Notes under the pieces: model-generated
Told to the model about the DNA's origin: nothing
Seen by the model: only the letters and a program-made list of their open reading frames with translations
The model's database searches: none
Source of the DNA: Pseudomonadota bacterium
GTDB taxonomy: Bacteria > Pseudomonadota > Gammaproteobacteria > Burkholderiales > Burkholderiaceae
DNA: 9,873 nt
Assembly: GCA_023441105.1 (NCBI GenBank)
Contig: JAEZQX010000585.1
Span: forward strand, 1-9,873
Direction of reading: 5' to 3'
Program-made: the position numbers and the translations under genes
Shown: one piece after another, positions 1 to 6,722 of the stretch
Position numbering within the stretch: position 1 is the first letter of the stretch
How the letters are laid out: each line of letters starts with the position of its first letter

Positions 1-1
1 C

Positions 2-487
2 GGCACGATCGGCGTGCTGCAGGTGCCGGCGGGCTCGATCAACGTCGTGCCCGGTCGCTGCGACTTCTCCCTCGACCTGCGGGCGCCGACCGACGAGCAG
101 CGCGACCGGCTGGTGGCCGACGTGCTCGCCGAGCTGCAGCGCATCTGCGAGCGCCGCGGCCTGCAGCACACGACCGAGGAAAGCATGCGCGCGGCCGCGG
201 CACCGAGCCACCCGGCGTGGCAGCAGCGCTGGGAACGGGCGGTGGCGGCGCTTGGCCTGCCGGTGCACCGGATGACCAGCGGCGCCGGCCATGACGCGAT
301 GAAGATGCACGAGGTGATGCCGCAGGCGATGCTGTTCGTGCGCGGCGGCAACGGCGGCATCAGCCACAACCCGCTCGAGACGATCACCGCCGACGATGCC
401 CAGCTGTGCATCGATGCCTTCCGGCATTACCTGGACCAGCTCGAGACGGAGCTGGCCGGATCGGCCGCCGCCGGCGCCAGGTCATGA
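2..487 (+). CDS. M20 amidohydrolase of the hydantoinase/carbamoylase family, C-terminal part (5' end outside window)
   Basis: The reading frame is open from base 2 to the TGA at 485-487, giving about 161 residues; the N-terminal catalytic part lies upstream. The visible region begins in the dimerisation (lid) domain, with the family signature GSINVVPG followed by a D-x-R strand. It then returns to the metal-binding domain with SGAGHDAM (His codon 290-292, Asp 293-295) and GGISHNPLE, whose His (codon 365-367) is the usual last metal ligand. These motifs are typical of N-carbamoyl-amino-acid hydrolases, beta-ureidopropionases and allantoate amidohydrolases, which hydrolyse a carbamoyl or ureido amide with a two-metal centre in the cytoplasm. 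Which of these substrates applies cannot be decided without the N-terminal half. The stop overlaps the next gene's start as ATGA, so the two are probably translated together. The family call is secure; the substrate is open. Confidence 0.9.
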   Translation, partial: GTIGVLQVPAGSINVVPGRCDFSLDLRAPTDEQRDRLVADVLAELQRICERRGLQHTTEESMRAAAAPSHPAWQQRWERAVAALGLPVHRMTSGAGHDAMKMHEVMPQAMLFVRGGNGGISHNPLETITADDAQLCIDAFRHYLDQLETELAGSAAAGARS

Positions 488-1731
488 ACCACGACGCCTG
501 CGCCGCCCTCGATGCCTGGATCGACGGGCATTTCGAGGAACAGGTCGGCTTCCTCGCGGAGCTGGTCAAGGTGCCGACCGACACGCCGCCCGGCGACAAC
601 GCGCCGCATGCCGAACGTACCGCCGGGCTGCTGCAGGCCTTCGGTTTCGAGGTCGAGAAGCATCCGGTGCCGGCCGCCGAAGTGAAGGAATACGGCCTCG
701 CCTCGCTCACCAACCTGATCGTCCGGCGCCGCTATGGCGAGGGCGGCGTCTGCGTGGCGCTCAACGCGCACGGCGACGTCGTGCCACCCGGCGACGGCTG
801 GACGGTGCCGCGCTATGGCGGGGTGGTGCGCGACGGCCGGCTGTATGGCCGGGCGGCGGCGGTCAGCAAGAGCGACTTCGCCACCTACACCTTCGCGGTG
901 CGGGCGCTGGAGGCCACCGCCGGCGAGCGGCTGAAGGGCGGCGTCGAGCTGCATTTCACCTACGACGAGGAGTTCGGCGGCGAGAAGGGACCGGGCTGGC
1001 TGCTGGCCCGCGGCCTGACCCGGCCGGACTATGCGATTGCCGCCAGCTTCAGCTACGCCATCATCACCGCCCACAACGGCTGCCTGCAGTTCGAGGTCAC
1101 CGTCGACGGCAGGATGGCCCATGCCGCCATCCCGGAGTCCGGCGTCGATGCGCTGCAGGCCGCGGTGCCGATCCTGCAGGCCCTCTACGATTGCAACCGG
1201 CAGTATCGACAGGTGGCCAGCAGCGTGCCGGGCATCACGCATCCCTACCTCAACGTCGGCACCATCACGGGTGGCACCAACACCAACGTCGTGCCGGGCA
1301 GGGTGGTGTTCAGGATCGACCGGCGTTGCATTCCCGAGGAGGATCCGGACCAGGTGGAGGCCGACATCCGCGCGGTGATCGCGGCCGCGGCGGCCGGGCA
1401 ACCGGCGGCGACGGTGACGGTGCGGCGCATCCTGCTCGCCCAGCCGCTGAAGCCGCTGCCGGGGAACCAGCCGCTGGTCGGCGCGCTGCAGCGCCATGCC
1501 CGCGAGGTGATCGGCGAGGACATCCCTTGCCTGGGCACGCCGCTCTATGCCGACGCACGTCTCTACGGCGAGGCCGGGGTGCCGACGGTCATGTACGGCG
1601 CGGGCCCGCGCACGGTGCTGGAATCGAATGCCAAGCGGGCCGACGAGCACGTGCTGCTCGAGGACCTGCGCCGCGCCACCAAGGTGATCGCCCGCACCCT
1701 GCTCGACCTGCTGGGCCCGACAGGCTCTTAG
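484..1731 (+). CDS. M20 family metallohydrolase (ArgE/DapE/CPG2-like) with an atypical metal site
   Basis: The protein has 415 residues, a normal length for the ArgE/DapE/carboxypeptidase G2 group, which cleaves N-acyl or peptide amide bonds with two metals. ATG 484 is chosen because it overlaps the upstream stop (ATGA) and starts just before the family's N-terminal helix. An in-frame ATG at 406 would lie deep inside the previous gene. Seen: NAHGDVV (His96, Asp98), the catalytic pair Glu162-Glu163 in YDEEFGG, Asp182, and the lid domain with GTITGGTNTNVVPG. Two canonical ligands appear changed. The usual Asp of the GRGxxDxKG motif is Val127 (GRAAAVSKSD), and the C-terminal His of the usual AHxxDE motif is Lys384 (NAKRADE). 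This could define a subfamily with a different metal site or a nearby replacement ligand such as Asp131. No signal peptide is visible, so a cytoplasmic location is inferred. The substrate is unknown; the neighbours suggest an imported amide. Confidence 0.9.
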   Translation: MNHDACAALDAWIDGHFEEQVGFLAELVKVPTDTPPGDNAPHAERTAGLLQAFGFEVEKHPVPAAEVKEYGLASLTNLIVRRRYGEGGVCVALNAHGDVVPPGDGWTVPRYGGVVRDGRLYGRAAAVSKSDFATYTFAVRALEATAGERLKGGVELHFTYDEEFGGEKGPGWLLARGLTRPDYAIAASFSYAIITAHNGCLQFEVTVDGRMAHAAIPESGVDALQAAVPILQALYDCNRQYRQVASSVPGITHPYLNVGTITGGTNTNVVPGRVVFRIDRRCIPEEDPDQVEADIRAVIAAAAAGQPAATVTVRRILLAQPLKPLPGNQPLVGALQRHAREVIGEDIPCLGTPLYADARLYGEAGVPTVMYGAGPRTVLESNAKRADEHVLLEDLRRATKVIARTLLDLLGPTGS

Positions 1732-1733
1732 GA

Positions 1734-1761
1734 GCCTGGGCCGCAGAAGGACGGCCCAGGC
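1734..1761 (+). terminator. Hairpin just after the M20 gene; terminator-like or mRNA-processing stem-loop
   Basis: Three bases after the stop codon at 1729-1731 there is a perfect 10-base inverted repeat: GCCTGGGCCG (1734-1743), an 8-base loop, and CGGCCCAGGC (1752-1761). Two more G-C pairs could form beyond one mismatch. No T-run follows (the next bases are CGCCTAGTCATC), so it is not a textbook intrinsic terminator. It may give partial termination, stop 3' decay, or set the transporter genes' expression apart from the two hydrolases upstream. Stem-loops are common beside binding-protein genes. Confidence 0.5.
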
Positions 1762-1764
1762 GCC

Positions 1765-1793
1765 TAGTCATCGCTGGCGGACGTGGATACACT
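1765..1793 (+). promoter_or_regulatory. Candidate sigma70-type promoter for the ABC importer operon
   Basis: TAGTCA (1765-1770) and TACACT (1788-1793) each match the -35 and -10 consensus at four of six bases and are exactly 17 bases apart. Transcription would begin near 1800, leaving a leader of about 28 bases before ATG 1828. The position, directly after the hairpin and before the binding-protein gene, fits. This is a pattern match only. Confidence 0.4.
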
Positions 1794-1813
1794 GGCGGCA
1801 CCAGCCAAACTCC

Positions 1814-1820
1814 AGGGGAA
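1814..1820 (+). promoter_or_regulatory. Ribosome binding site of the binding-protein gene
   Basis: AGGGGAA lies 7 bases before ATG 1828. It decides the start in favour of this ATG over the in-frame GTG at 1783, which has no comparable site and would lie upstream of the predicted transcript start. Confidence 0.7.
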
Positions 1821-1827
1821 CGTCGCA

Positions 1828-3105
1828 ATGCAGCCCAGAAGCTTTGCCCGTATCAGCAGGATGAGGTTGCCGGCGCGATCGTTGCCGGCGTTCTCCGCCC
1901 AGGCGCTCGGCGCATTCGCGGCGCCGGTGCTCGCGGCGTTCGGCTTCGGGATGGCCGCGCCGGCGGTGGCGCAGGACGTGATCCGGGTCGGAGAGATCAA
2001 CAGCTACAAGGCGCAGCCGGCGTTCCTGGATCCCTATCGCAAGGGCTGGGAGCTGGCCCTCGAGCAGGTCAACGCCGCCGGTGGCATCAACGGCAGGAAG
2101 CTGGAGATCATCTCGCGCGACGACGGCGCCAATCCCGGCGATGCGGTGCGGGTGGCCGAAGAGCTGATCTCGCGCGAGAAGGTCGACGTACTCGCCGGCG
2201 GCTTCCTCTCCCATATCGGGCTGGCGCTGACCGACTTCGCCAGGCAGCGCAAGGTCTTCTTCCTTGCATCCGAGCCGCTCACCGACAAGATCGTCTGGCA
2301 GAACGGCAATCGCTACACCTTCCGGCTGCGCTCCTCCACCTACATGCAGACCGCGATGCTGGTGCCGGAGGCGGCCAAGGCCAACAAGAAGCGCTGGGCC
2401 ATCGTCTATCCCAACTACGAATACGGCCAGTCCGCGGCCGCCACCTTCAAGGAACAGCTGAAGAAGCTGCAGCCCGACGTGGAGTTCGTCGGCGAGCAGG
2501 CGCCGCCGCTCGGCAAGGTCGACGCCGGCGCCGTCGTCCAGGCGCTGGCGGACCTCAAGCCCGACGGCATCTTCAACGTCCTCTTCGCCGCCGACCTCGC
2601 CAAGTTCGTGCGCGAGGGCAATACCCGCGGCTTGTTCAAGGGCCGGACGGTGCTCGGGCTGCTGACCGGCGAACCGGAATACCTCGATCCGCTCAAGGAC
2701 GAGGCGCCGGAAGGCTGGATCGTGACCGGCTACCCGTGGTACGGCATCGACCTGCCGGACCACAAGGCGTTCCTCGAGGCTTACCGCAAGAAGTTCAACG
2801 ACTATCCGCGGCTCGGTTCGATCGTCGGCTACTCGATGGTCACCGCGCTGGCCGCCGGCCTGAAGAAGGCCGGTTCCACCGACACCGAGAAGCTGATCAC
2901 CGCCTTCGAAGGGCTCGAATTCCCGTCGCCCTTCGGAACCGCATCCTTCCGGGCCATCGACCACCAGTCGACCATGGGCGTCTTCGTGGGCAAGACCGCG
3001 ATCAAGGATGGCAAGGGCGTGATGGTCGACTACCGCTACGAGGACGGGGCCAAGTTCCAGCCGCCGGATAGCGTCGTCAAGACAATGCGTCCCGACGCGC
3101 CTTGA
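1828..3105 (+). CDS. Periplasmic substrate-binding protein of a Liv-type (HAAT) ABC importer
   Basis: The protein has 425 residues. ATG 1828 has a good ribosome binding site and gives a signal peptide: an Arg-rich start (Arg4, Arg8, Arg11, Arg13), a hydrophobic Ala/Phe-rich stretch, and a likely cut after Ala48 (PAVA/QDV). The mature part has the type I periplasmic-binding fold of the LivJ/amide-binding group (Peripla_BP_6), with an opening IRVGEIN strand, NAAGGINGRKLE, and a DVLAGGFLSH segment around Ser128 where this family usually contacts the ligand's polar head. The second lobe starts near KRWAIVYPNYEYG. It should capture a small amino-acid-, amide- or aromatic-type ligand in the periplasm and hand it to the permease. 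Ligand specificity is not readable in this family. It overlaps the permease start by 4 bases. Confidence 0.92.
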   Translation: MQPRSFARISRMRLPARSLPAFSAQALGAFAAPVLAAFGFGMAAPAVAQDVIRVGEINSYKAQPAFLDPYRKGWELALEQVNAAGGINGRKLEIISRDDGANPGDAVRVAEELISREKVDVLAGGFLSHIGLALTDFARQRKVFFLASEPLTDKIVWQNGNRYTFRLRSSTYMQTAMLVPEAAKANKKRWAIVYPNYEYGQSAAATFKEQLKKLQPDVEFVGEQAPPLGKVDAGAVVQALADLKPDGIFNVLFAADLAKFVREGNTRGLFKGRTVLGLLTGEPEYLDPLKDEAPEGWIVTGYPWYGIDLPDHKAFLEAYRKKFNDYPRLGSIVGYSMVTALAAGLKKAGSTDTEKLITAFEGLEFPSPFGTASFRAIDHQSTMGVFVGKTAIKDGKGVMVDYRYEDGAKFQPPDSVVKTMRPDAP

Positions 3106-5003
3106 CGCTTTCGGGGCTGCTGTTCCAACTGCTGAACGGGCTGGCGAGTGCCTCCAGCCTGTTCATGGTGGCAGCCGGGCTGTCCCTGATCTTCGGCGTC
3201 ACCCGGATCGTCAACTTCGCCCACGGCTCGTTCTACATGCTGGGCGTGTACCTGGCGTACACGATCGTCACCTGGCTGCTCGATGGTCCGCTGGCGAACC
3301 TGCGCATCGCCGGCTTCTGGTCGGCGATCCTGCTGGCGGCGCTGGCGGTCGGGTTGATCGGTGCATTGATCGAATGGCTGGTGCTGCGGCGGATCTATCG
3401 CGCGCCCGAGCTGTTCCAGCTGCTGGCCACCTTCGCCCTGGTGCTGATCATCCGCGACGCGGCGCTGGCGATCTGGGGCAGCGAGGACCTGCTGGGACCG
3501 CGGGCACCCGGCCTGCGCGGCTCGGTGGAGATCCTCGGCCGCTCGTTTCCGCAGTACGACCTGGTGCTGATCGCGGTCGGACCGCTGGTGCTCGGCCTGC
3601 TGTGGTGGATGCTCACCCGCACCCGTTTCGGCATCCTGGTGCGGGCCGCCACCCAGGATCGCGAGATGGTCGGCGCACTCGGCGTGAACCAGTCGCTGCT
3701 GTTCACCGCCGTCTTCGCCCTCGGCGCCTTCCTCGCCGGGCTCGGTGGCGCGCTGCAGTTGCCGCGCGAGCCGGCCAACCTCGGGCTCGACCTGGTCGCC
3801 ATCGGCGAGGCCTTCGTGGTGGTGGTGGTCGGCGGCATGGGCAGCATCCCAGGCGCCTTCCTCGCGGCGCTGCTGATCGCCGAGCTGAAGGCGGTGTGCA
3901 TCGCCATCGGCCAGGTGAACATTGGCGGCGTCGACTTCTCGTTCTCCAAGCTCACGCTGGTGGTCGAGTTCCTGGTGATGGCCGCCGTGCTGATCTGGCG
4001 ACCGTGGGGCCTGCTGGGCCGGCCGTCGGCGATCAGCCGCAACGCTGCCGAGGTCGAGCAGCCGCTGCGGGCCGGACCGCCCTGGCTGCGGCTGCTGACA
4101 TTGGCCCTGGTGGGCCTCCTGCTGCTGCTGCCGCTGCTCGGCGAGCGCTATCCGTACCTGGTGGTGCTGATGATCGACGTCCTGGTCGCGGTCCTGTTCG
4201 CCACCAGCCTGCACTTCATCATGGGGCCGGGCGGCATGCATTCCTTCGGCCATGCCGCCTACTTCGGCCTGGGGGCGTATGGCGCGGCCCTGTTGTTCAA
4301 GGCATTGGGCCTGCCGATGATCGCCGCGCTGCTGCTGGCGCCCCTCGTCGCCGCGGCCGGCGCCTTGCTGTTCGGCTGGTTCGCGGTGAGGCTGTCGGGC
4401 GTCTACCTGGCGATGCTGACGCTGGCTTTGTCGCAGATCGTCTGGTCGGTCGTGTTCCAGTGGGATGAGTTCACCGGCGGTTCGAACGGGCTGGTCGGCA
4501 TCTGGCCGGCGCCCTGGCTTGCCGACAAGCGCGCCTACTACTACCTGACGCTGGCGGCAGCGGTGGCCGGCGTCGGGTTGCTGCGGCGGGTGCTGTTCTC
4601 GCCGTTCGGTTATGCGATGCGCGCCGGCCGGGACTCGCCCCTGCGCGCCGACGCGATCGGCATCGACGTCGTGCGGGTGCATTGGGCCGCCTTCGTGCTT
4701 GCCGGCCTGGTGTGCGGCGTCGCCGGCGCGCTGTTCGCCTTCTCCAAGGGCAGCATCTCGCCGGAGGTGATGGCCATCGGGCGTTCGATCGACGGGCTGG
4801 TGATGGTGCTGCTGGGCGGCGTGCAGACGCTCGCCGGTCCGGTGGTCGGCGCCACCGTGCTCACCTGGCTGCAGGACACGGTGGCACGCGAAACCGAGTA
4901 CTGGCGCGCGATGCTCGGCGGCGTGATCCTGCTGCTGGTGTTGCTGTTCCCGGTCGGCATCGCCGGCGCGATCCGGCAGCGCGTGCTCGGGCCGGCCGAA
5001 TGA
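3102..5003 (+). CDS. Fused LivH-LivM type ABC importer permease
   Basis: A single 633-residue membrane protein covers both permease subunits, which are separate in E. coli. Residues 1 to about 305 are the LivH half, with the hallmark TRIVNFAHGSFYMLG (His41), several hydrophobic helices, and the cytoplasmic coupling region around RAATQDREMVGALGVN. A polar linker (about 305-330) leads to the LivM half (about 330-633), with GGMHSFGHAAYFGLGAYG (Gly378 onward), TGGSNGL (459-463) and the coupling region RAGRDSPLRADAIGID. The halves would form the inner-membrane channel for the ligand delivered by the binding protein. The start is probably TTG 3102, overlapping the upstream stop as TTGA, because it precedes the first expected helix. 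The first in-frame ATG (3165) would remove part of that helix. Such fusions occur in other proteobacteria, so this is uncommon but not unique. Confidence 0.9.
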   Translation: MTLSGLLFQLLNGLASASSLFMVAAGLSLIFGVTRIVNFAHGSFYMLGVYLAYTIVTWLLDGPLANLRIAGFWSAILLAALAVGLIGALIEWLVLRRIYRAPELFQLLATFALVLIIRDAALAIWGSEDLLGPRAPGLRGSVEILGRSFPQYDLVLIAVGPLVLGLLWWMLTRTRFGILVRAATQDREMVGALGVNQSLLFTAVFALGAFLAGLGGALQLPREPANLGLDLVAIGEAFVVVVVGGMGSIPGAFLAALLIAELKAVCIAIGQVNIGGVDFSFSKLTLVVEFLVMAAVLIWRPWGLLGRPSAISRNAAEVEQPLRAGPPWLRLLTLALVGLLLLLPLLGERYPYLVVLMIDVLVAVLFATSLHFIMGPGGMHSFGHAAYFGLGAYGAALLFKALGLPMIAALLLAPLVAAAGALLFGWFAVRLSGVYLAMLTLALSQIVWSVVFQWDEFTGGSNGLVGIWPAPWLADKRAYYYLTLAAAVAGVGLLRRVLFSPFGYAMRAGRDSPLRADAIGIDVVRVHWAAFVLAGLVCGVAGALFAFSKGSISPEVMAIGRSIDGLVMVLLGGVQTLAGPVVGATVLTWLQDTVARETEYWRAMLGGVILLLVLLFPVGIAGAIRQRVLGPAE

Positions 5004-5872
5004 GCGCCGCCGCCCGGCCGCCCGAAGGCGGCGCGTTCTCCCCCGGGGAGATGGACGCGCAGCGTCCAGAGGGTCGTCCAGTCAGCGCCGCCGCCCGGCC
5101 GCCCGGCCCGGCCGCGGCAGCGGACGCACTGCTCGCGGTGCGGGGCCTGTCGAAGGCCTTCGGCGGCGTCAAGGCGGTTCGCGACGTCGGCTTCACCCTC
5201 GAACGCGGCGAGATGCTGGCGATGATCGGTCCCAACGGCGCCGGCAAGTCGACCTGCTTCAACCTGCTCAACGGCCAGTTGCCGCCGGACAGCGGCGAGG
5301 TGCTGCTGGAGGGTCGCAGCATCGTCGGGCTCAAGCCGCGGGAGGTCTGGCGGCTGGGCGTCGGCCGGACCTTTCAGATCACCGCCACCTTCGCCTCGAT
5401 GACGGTGCGCGAGAACGTGCAGATGGCGCTGCTGTCGCACCACCGGCGACTGACGGACTGGTTCAGCCGCGCGCGCGACGCCTACCGCGACGAGGCCGAG
5501 CGGCTGCTGGAGCTGGTCGGCATGGGCGAGCAGGCGCAGCGCGCCTGCGCGGTGCTCGCCTACGGCGACCTGAAGCGGGTGGAGCTGGCGGTGGCGCTGG
5601 CCAACAACCCCCGGCTGCTGCTGATGGACGAACCGGCCGCGGGCATGGCGCCGAGGGAGCGGGTCGCGCTGATGGCGCTGGTGAGCGGCATCGTCAAGCG
5701 CGAGCGCATCGCGGTCCTCTTCACCGAGCACGACATGGACGTGGTGTTCAACAGCGCCGACCGGGTCATCGTGCTGTCGCGCGGCGCGCTGATCGCCGAC
5801 GGCGCGCCGCTGCAGGTGCGGGCCAACGAGGAGGTCCAGCGGGTGTACCTCGGGTCGCGCTCCCATGGCTGA
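5000..5872 (+). CDS. livG: LivG-type ABC importer ATPase with an unusual N-terminal insert
   Basis: The protein has 290 residues, against about 255 for typical LivG. ATG 5000 overlaps the permease stop (ATGA). Seen: Walker A GPNGAGKST (77-85), a Q-loop near RTFQITATF, the LivG-type signature YGDLKRVE (from Tyr188), Walker B LLLMDEP (Asp210-Glu211), the H-loop TEHD (His244), and the LivG C-terminal end with GAPLQVRANEEVQRVYLG. It hydrolyses ATP on the cytoplasmic face to drive the importer with LivF. The first 45 or so residues are not ABC sequence: SAAARPP occurs twice, 27 residues apart, around a Gly/Pro-rich stretch. The DNA there has perfect 22-base repeats and palindromes, suggesting an inserted repeat. 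ATG 5051 (Met18) is a less likely start, since a GGGGAG run touches it with no spacer. The symbol denotes family type, not proven leucine transport. Confidence 0.92.
   Translation: MSAAARPPEGGAFSPGEMDAQRPEGRPVSAAARPPGPAAAADALLAVRGLSKAFGGVKAVRDVGFTLERGEMLAMIGPNGAGKSTCFNLLNGQLPPDSGEVLLEGRSIVGLKPREVWRLGVGRTFQITATFASMTVRENVQMALLSHHRRLTDWFSRARDAYRDEAERLLELVGMGEQAQRACAVLAYGDLKRVELAVALANNPRLLLMDEPAAGMAPRERVALMALVSGIVKRERIAVLFTEHDMDVVFNSADRVIVLSRGALIADGAPLQVRANEEVQRVYLGSRSHG
5003..5105 (+). repeat. Direct-repeat-flanked palindromic insert inside the livG start
   Basis: Two identical 22-base copies, beginning AGCGCCGCC and ending GCCGCCCG, lie at 5003-5024 and 5084-5105. The period of 81 bases keeps the reading frame. 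The first copy and the unit between them hold three inverted repeats: CCGCC/GGCGG around CGAA (5018-5031), CTCCCC/GGGGAG (5038-5050), and TGGACGC/GCGTCCA around GCA (5052-5068). This looks like a small REP- or MITE-like element with a duplicated target, or an in-frame tandem duplication that has diverged. The bases are seen; the origin is inferred. Confidence 0.6.
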
Positions 5873-6608
5873 CACGGCTGCGGAGGCGAACCCGCAGCGC
5901 CGGCCGATGCTGCAGGTCGAGGCGGTGAACACGCTGTACGGCAAGGCGCACATCCTCTTCGACGTGACGCTCGATGTCGGCGCCGGCGAGGTGGTGGTGC
6001 TGCTGGGGCGCAACGGGGCGGGCAAGTCGACCACGCTCAAGAGCATCATCGGCATGGTGCCGCTGCAGCAGGGCAGCATCCGCTTCGACGGCAGCGACAT
6101 CACCCGCCTCAAGCCGCACGAGATCGCCCGCCTCGGCCTCGGCTACGTGCCCGAGGAGCGTCGTATCTTCACCGACCTGACGGTGCTCGAGAACCTCGAG
6201 GTCGGCCGGCAGGCGCCGCGCGAAGGGGTTGCCACCTGGGACTTCGAGCGCATCGGCCGGCTGTTCCCGAACCTCGCCCAGATGCCGCAGCGCCTGGGCG
6301 GCCGGATGTCCGGCGGCGAGCAGCAGATGCTGACCATCGGCCGCACGCTGATGGGCAATCCGCGCTGCATCCTGCTCGACGAGCCGTCCGAGGGCGTCGC
6401 GCCGGTGATCGTCGACCAGATGGCGGAAGCGATCCGCGAGCTAAAGGCACAAGGCGTCGCCATCCTGCTGTCGGAGCAGAACCTGCGGTTCGCGCACGAG
6501 GTGGCCGACCGCGCCTATATCATCGAGAAGGGCCGCATCCGTTTCGGCGGCACCATGGCCGAGCTCGACGCCAACGACGAGGTGCGGACGCAGTACCTGG
6601 CGATATGA
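5865..6608 (+). CDS. livF: LivF-type ABC importer ATPase
   Basis: The protein has 247 residues, a normal LivF length. ATG 5865 overlaps the livG stop by 8 bases. Walker A is GRNGAGKST (48-56). The LivF hallmark GYVPEERRIF follows the Q-loop region, the signature is MSGGEQQM (from Met148), and Walker B is ILLDEPSEG (Asp172-Glu173). The switch region reads SEQN rather than the EH of LivG; this is the usual LivF form, so the missing His is not a defect. With LivG it forms the ATPase pair that powers uptake through the fused permease. It is the last gene of the tightly overlapping transporter set, and a 114-base gap follows. The symbol denotes family type; the transported compound is not known and need not be a branched-chain amino acid. 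Confidence 0.93.
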   Translation: MADTAAEANPQRRPMLQVEAVNTLYGKAHILFDVTLDVGAGEVVVLLGRNGAGKSTTLKSIIGMVPLQQGSIRFDGSDITRLKPHEIARLGLGYVPEERRIFTDLTVLENLEVGRQAPREGVATWDFERIGRLFPNLAQMPQRLGGRMSGGEQQMLTIGRTLMGNPRCILLDEPSEGVAPVIVDQMAEAIRELKAQGVAILLSEQNLRFAHEVADRAYIIEKGRIRFGGTMAELDANDEVRTQYLAI

Positions 6609-6619
6609 AGCCGCCGCGT

Positions 6620-6638
6620 GCGCTGCGATCCGCAGCGC
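6620..6638 (+). terminator. Stem-loop after livF, without a T-run
   Basis: GCGCTGCG (6620-6627), ATC, and CGCAGCGC (6631-6638) form a perfect 8-base stem with a tight 3-base loop, 11 bases after the livF stop. No T-tract follows, so it is better read as a weak attenuator or decay barrier between the transporter and enzyme genes. A tandem pair of GGGGCTAC (6645-6660) lies just downstream. Its role is not proven. Confidence 0.4.
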
Positions 6639-6708
6639 GCAGGCGGGGCTACGGGGCTACGGCTGGAGACCGGGGCCTGGAGGCGGGTGCGACCCCGGCG
6701 TATCCTTG

Positions 6709-6715
6709 AAAGGAG
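6709..6715 (+). promoter_or_regulatory. Ribosome binding site of the PF06684 gene
   Basis: AAAGGAG sits 7 bases before ATG 6723, a near-ideal site that fixes this start. An upstream in-frame GTG at 6618 has no such site, and translation from it would run through the hairpin. Confidence 0.75.
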
Positions 6716-6722
6716 CAACGCG

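Noticed and set aside
427..1650. Open frame of 407 codons on the - strand opposite the M20 gene
   Set aside because: It is antisense to a well-supported gene, with composition typical of a shadow frame and no domain.
1783..1827. Alternative GTG start for the binding protein
   Set aside because: It lacks a ribosome binding site, would place 15 extra residues before the signal peptide, and lies upstream of the predicted transcript start.
396..3071. Open frame of 891 codons on the + strand spanning two genes
   Set aside because: It runs out of frame through the M20 and binding-protein genes, giving an Arg/Gly/Ala-rich product with no motifs; the true frames show full family signatures.
3036..4682. 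Long open frame of 548 codons on the - strand
   Set aside because: It lies opposite the clear permease gene. The product is rich in Gln, His, Arg and Asp with no recognisable domain, a common artefact of GC-rich codon use.
4610..6112. Open frame of 500 codons on the - strand opposite livG
   Set aside because: It crosses the permease-livG-livF junctions on the opposite strand; its composition reflects GC-rich shadowing and no domain is recognised.
6678..6706. Possible promoter before the PF06684 gene (TATCCT as -10)
   Set aside because: The -35 match is poor and the transcript would begin on the ribosome binding site itself.
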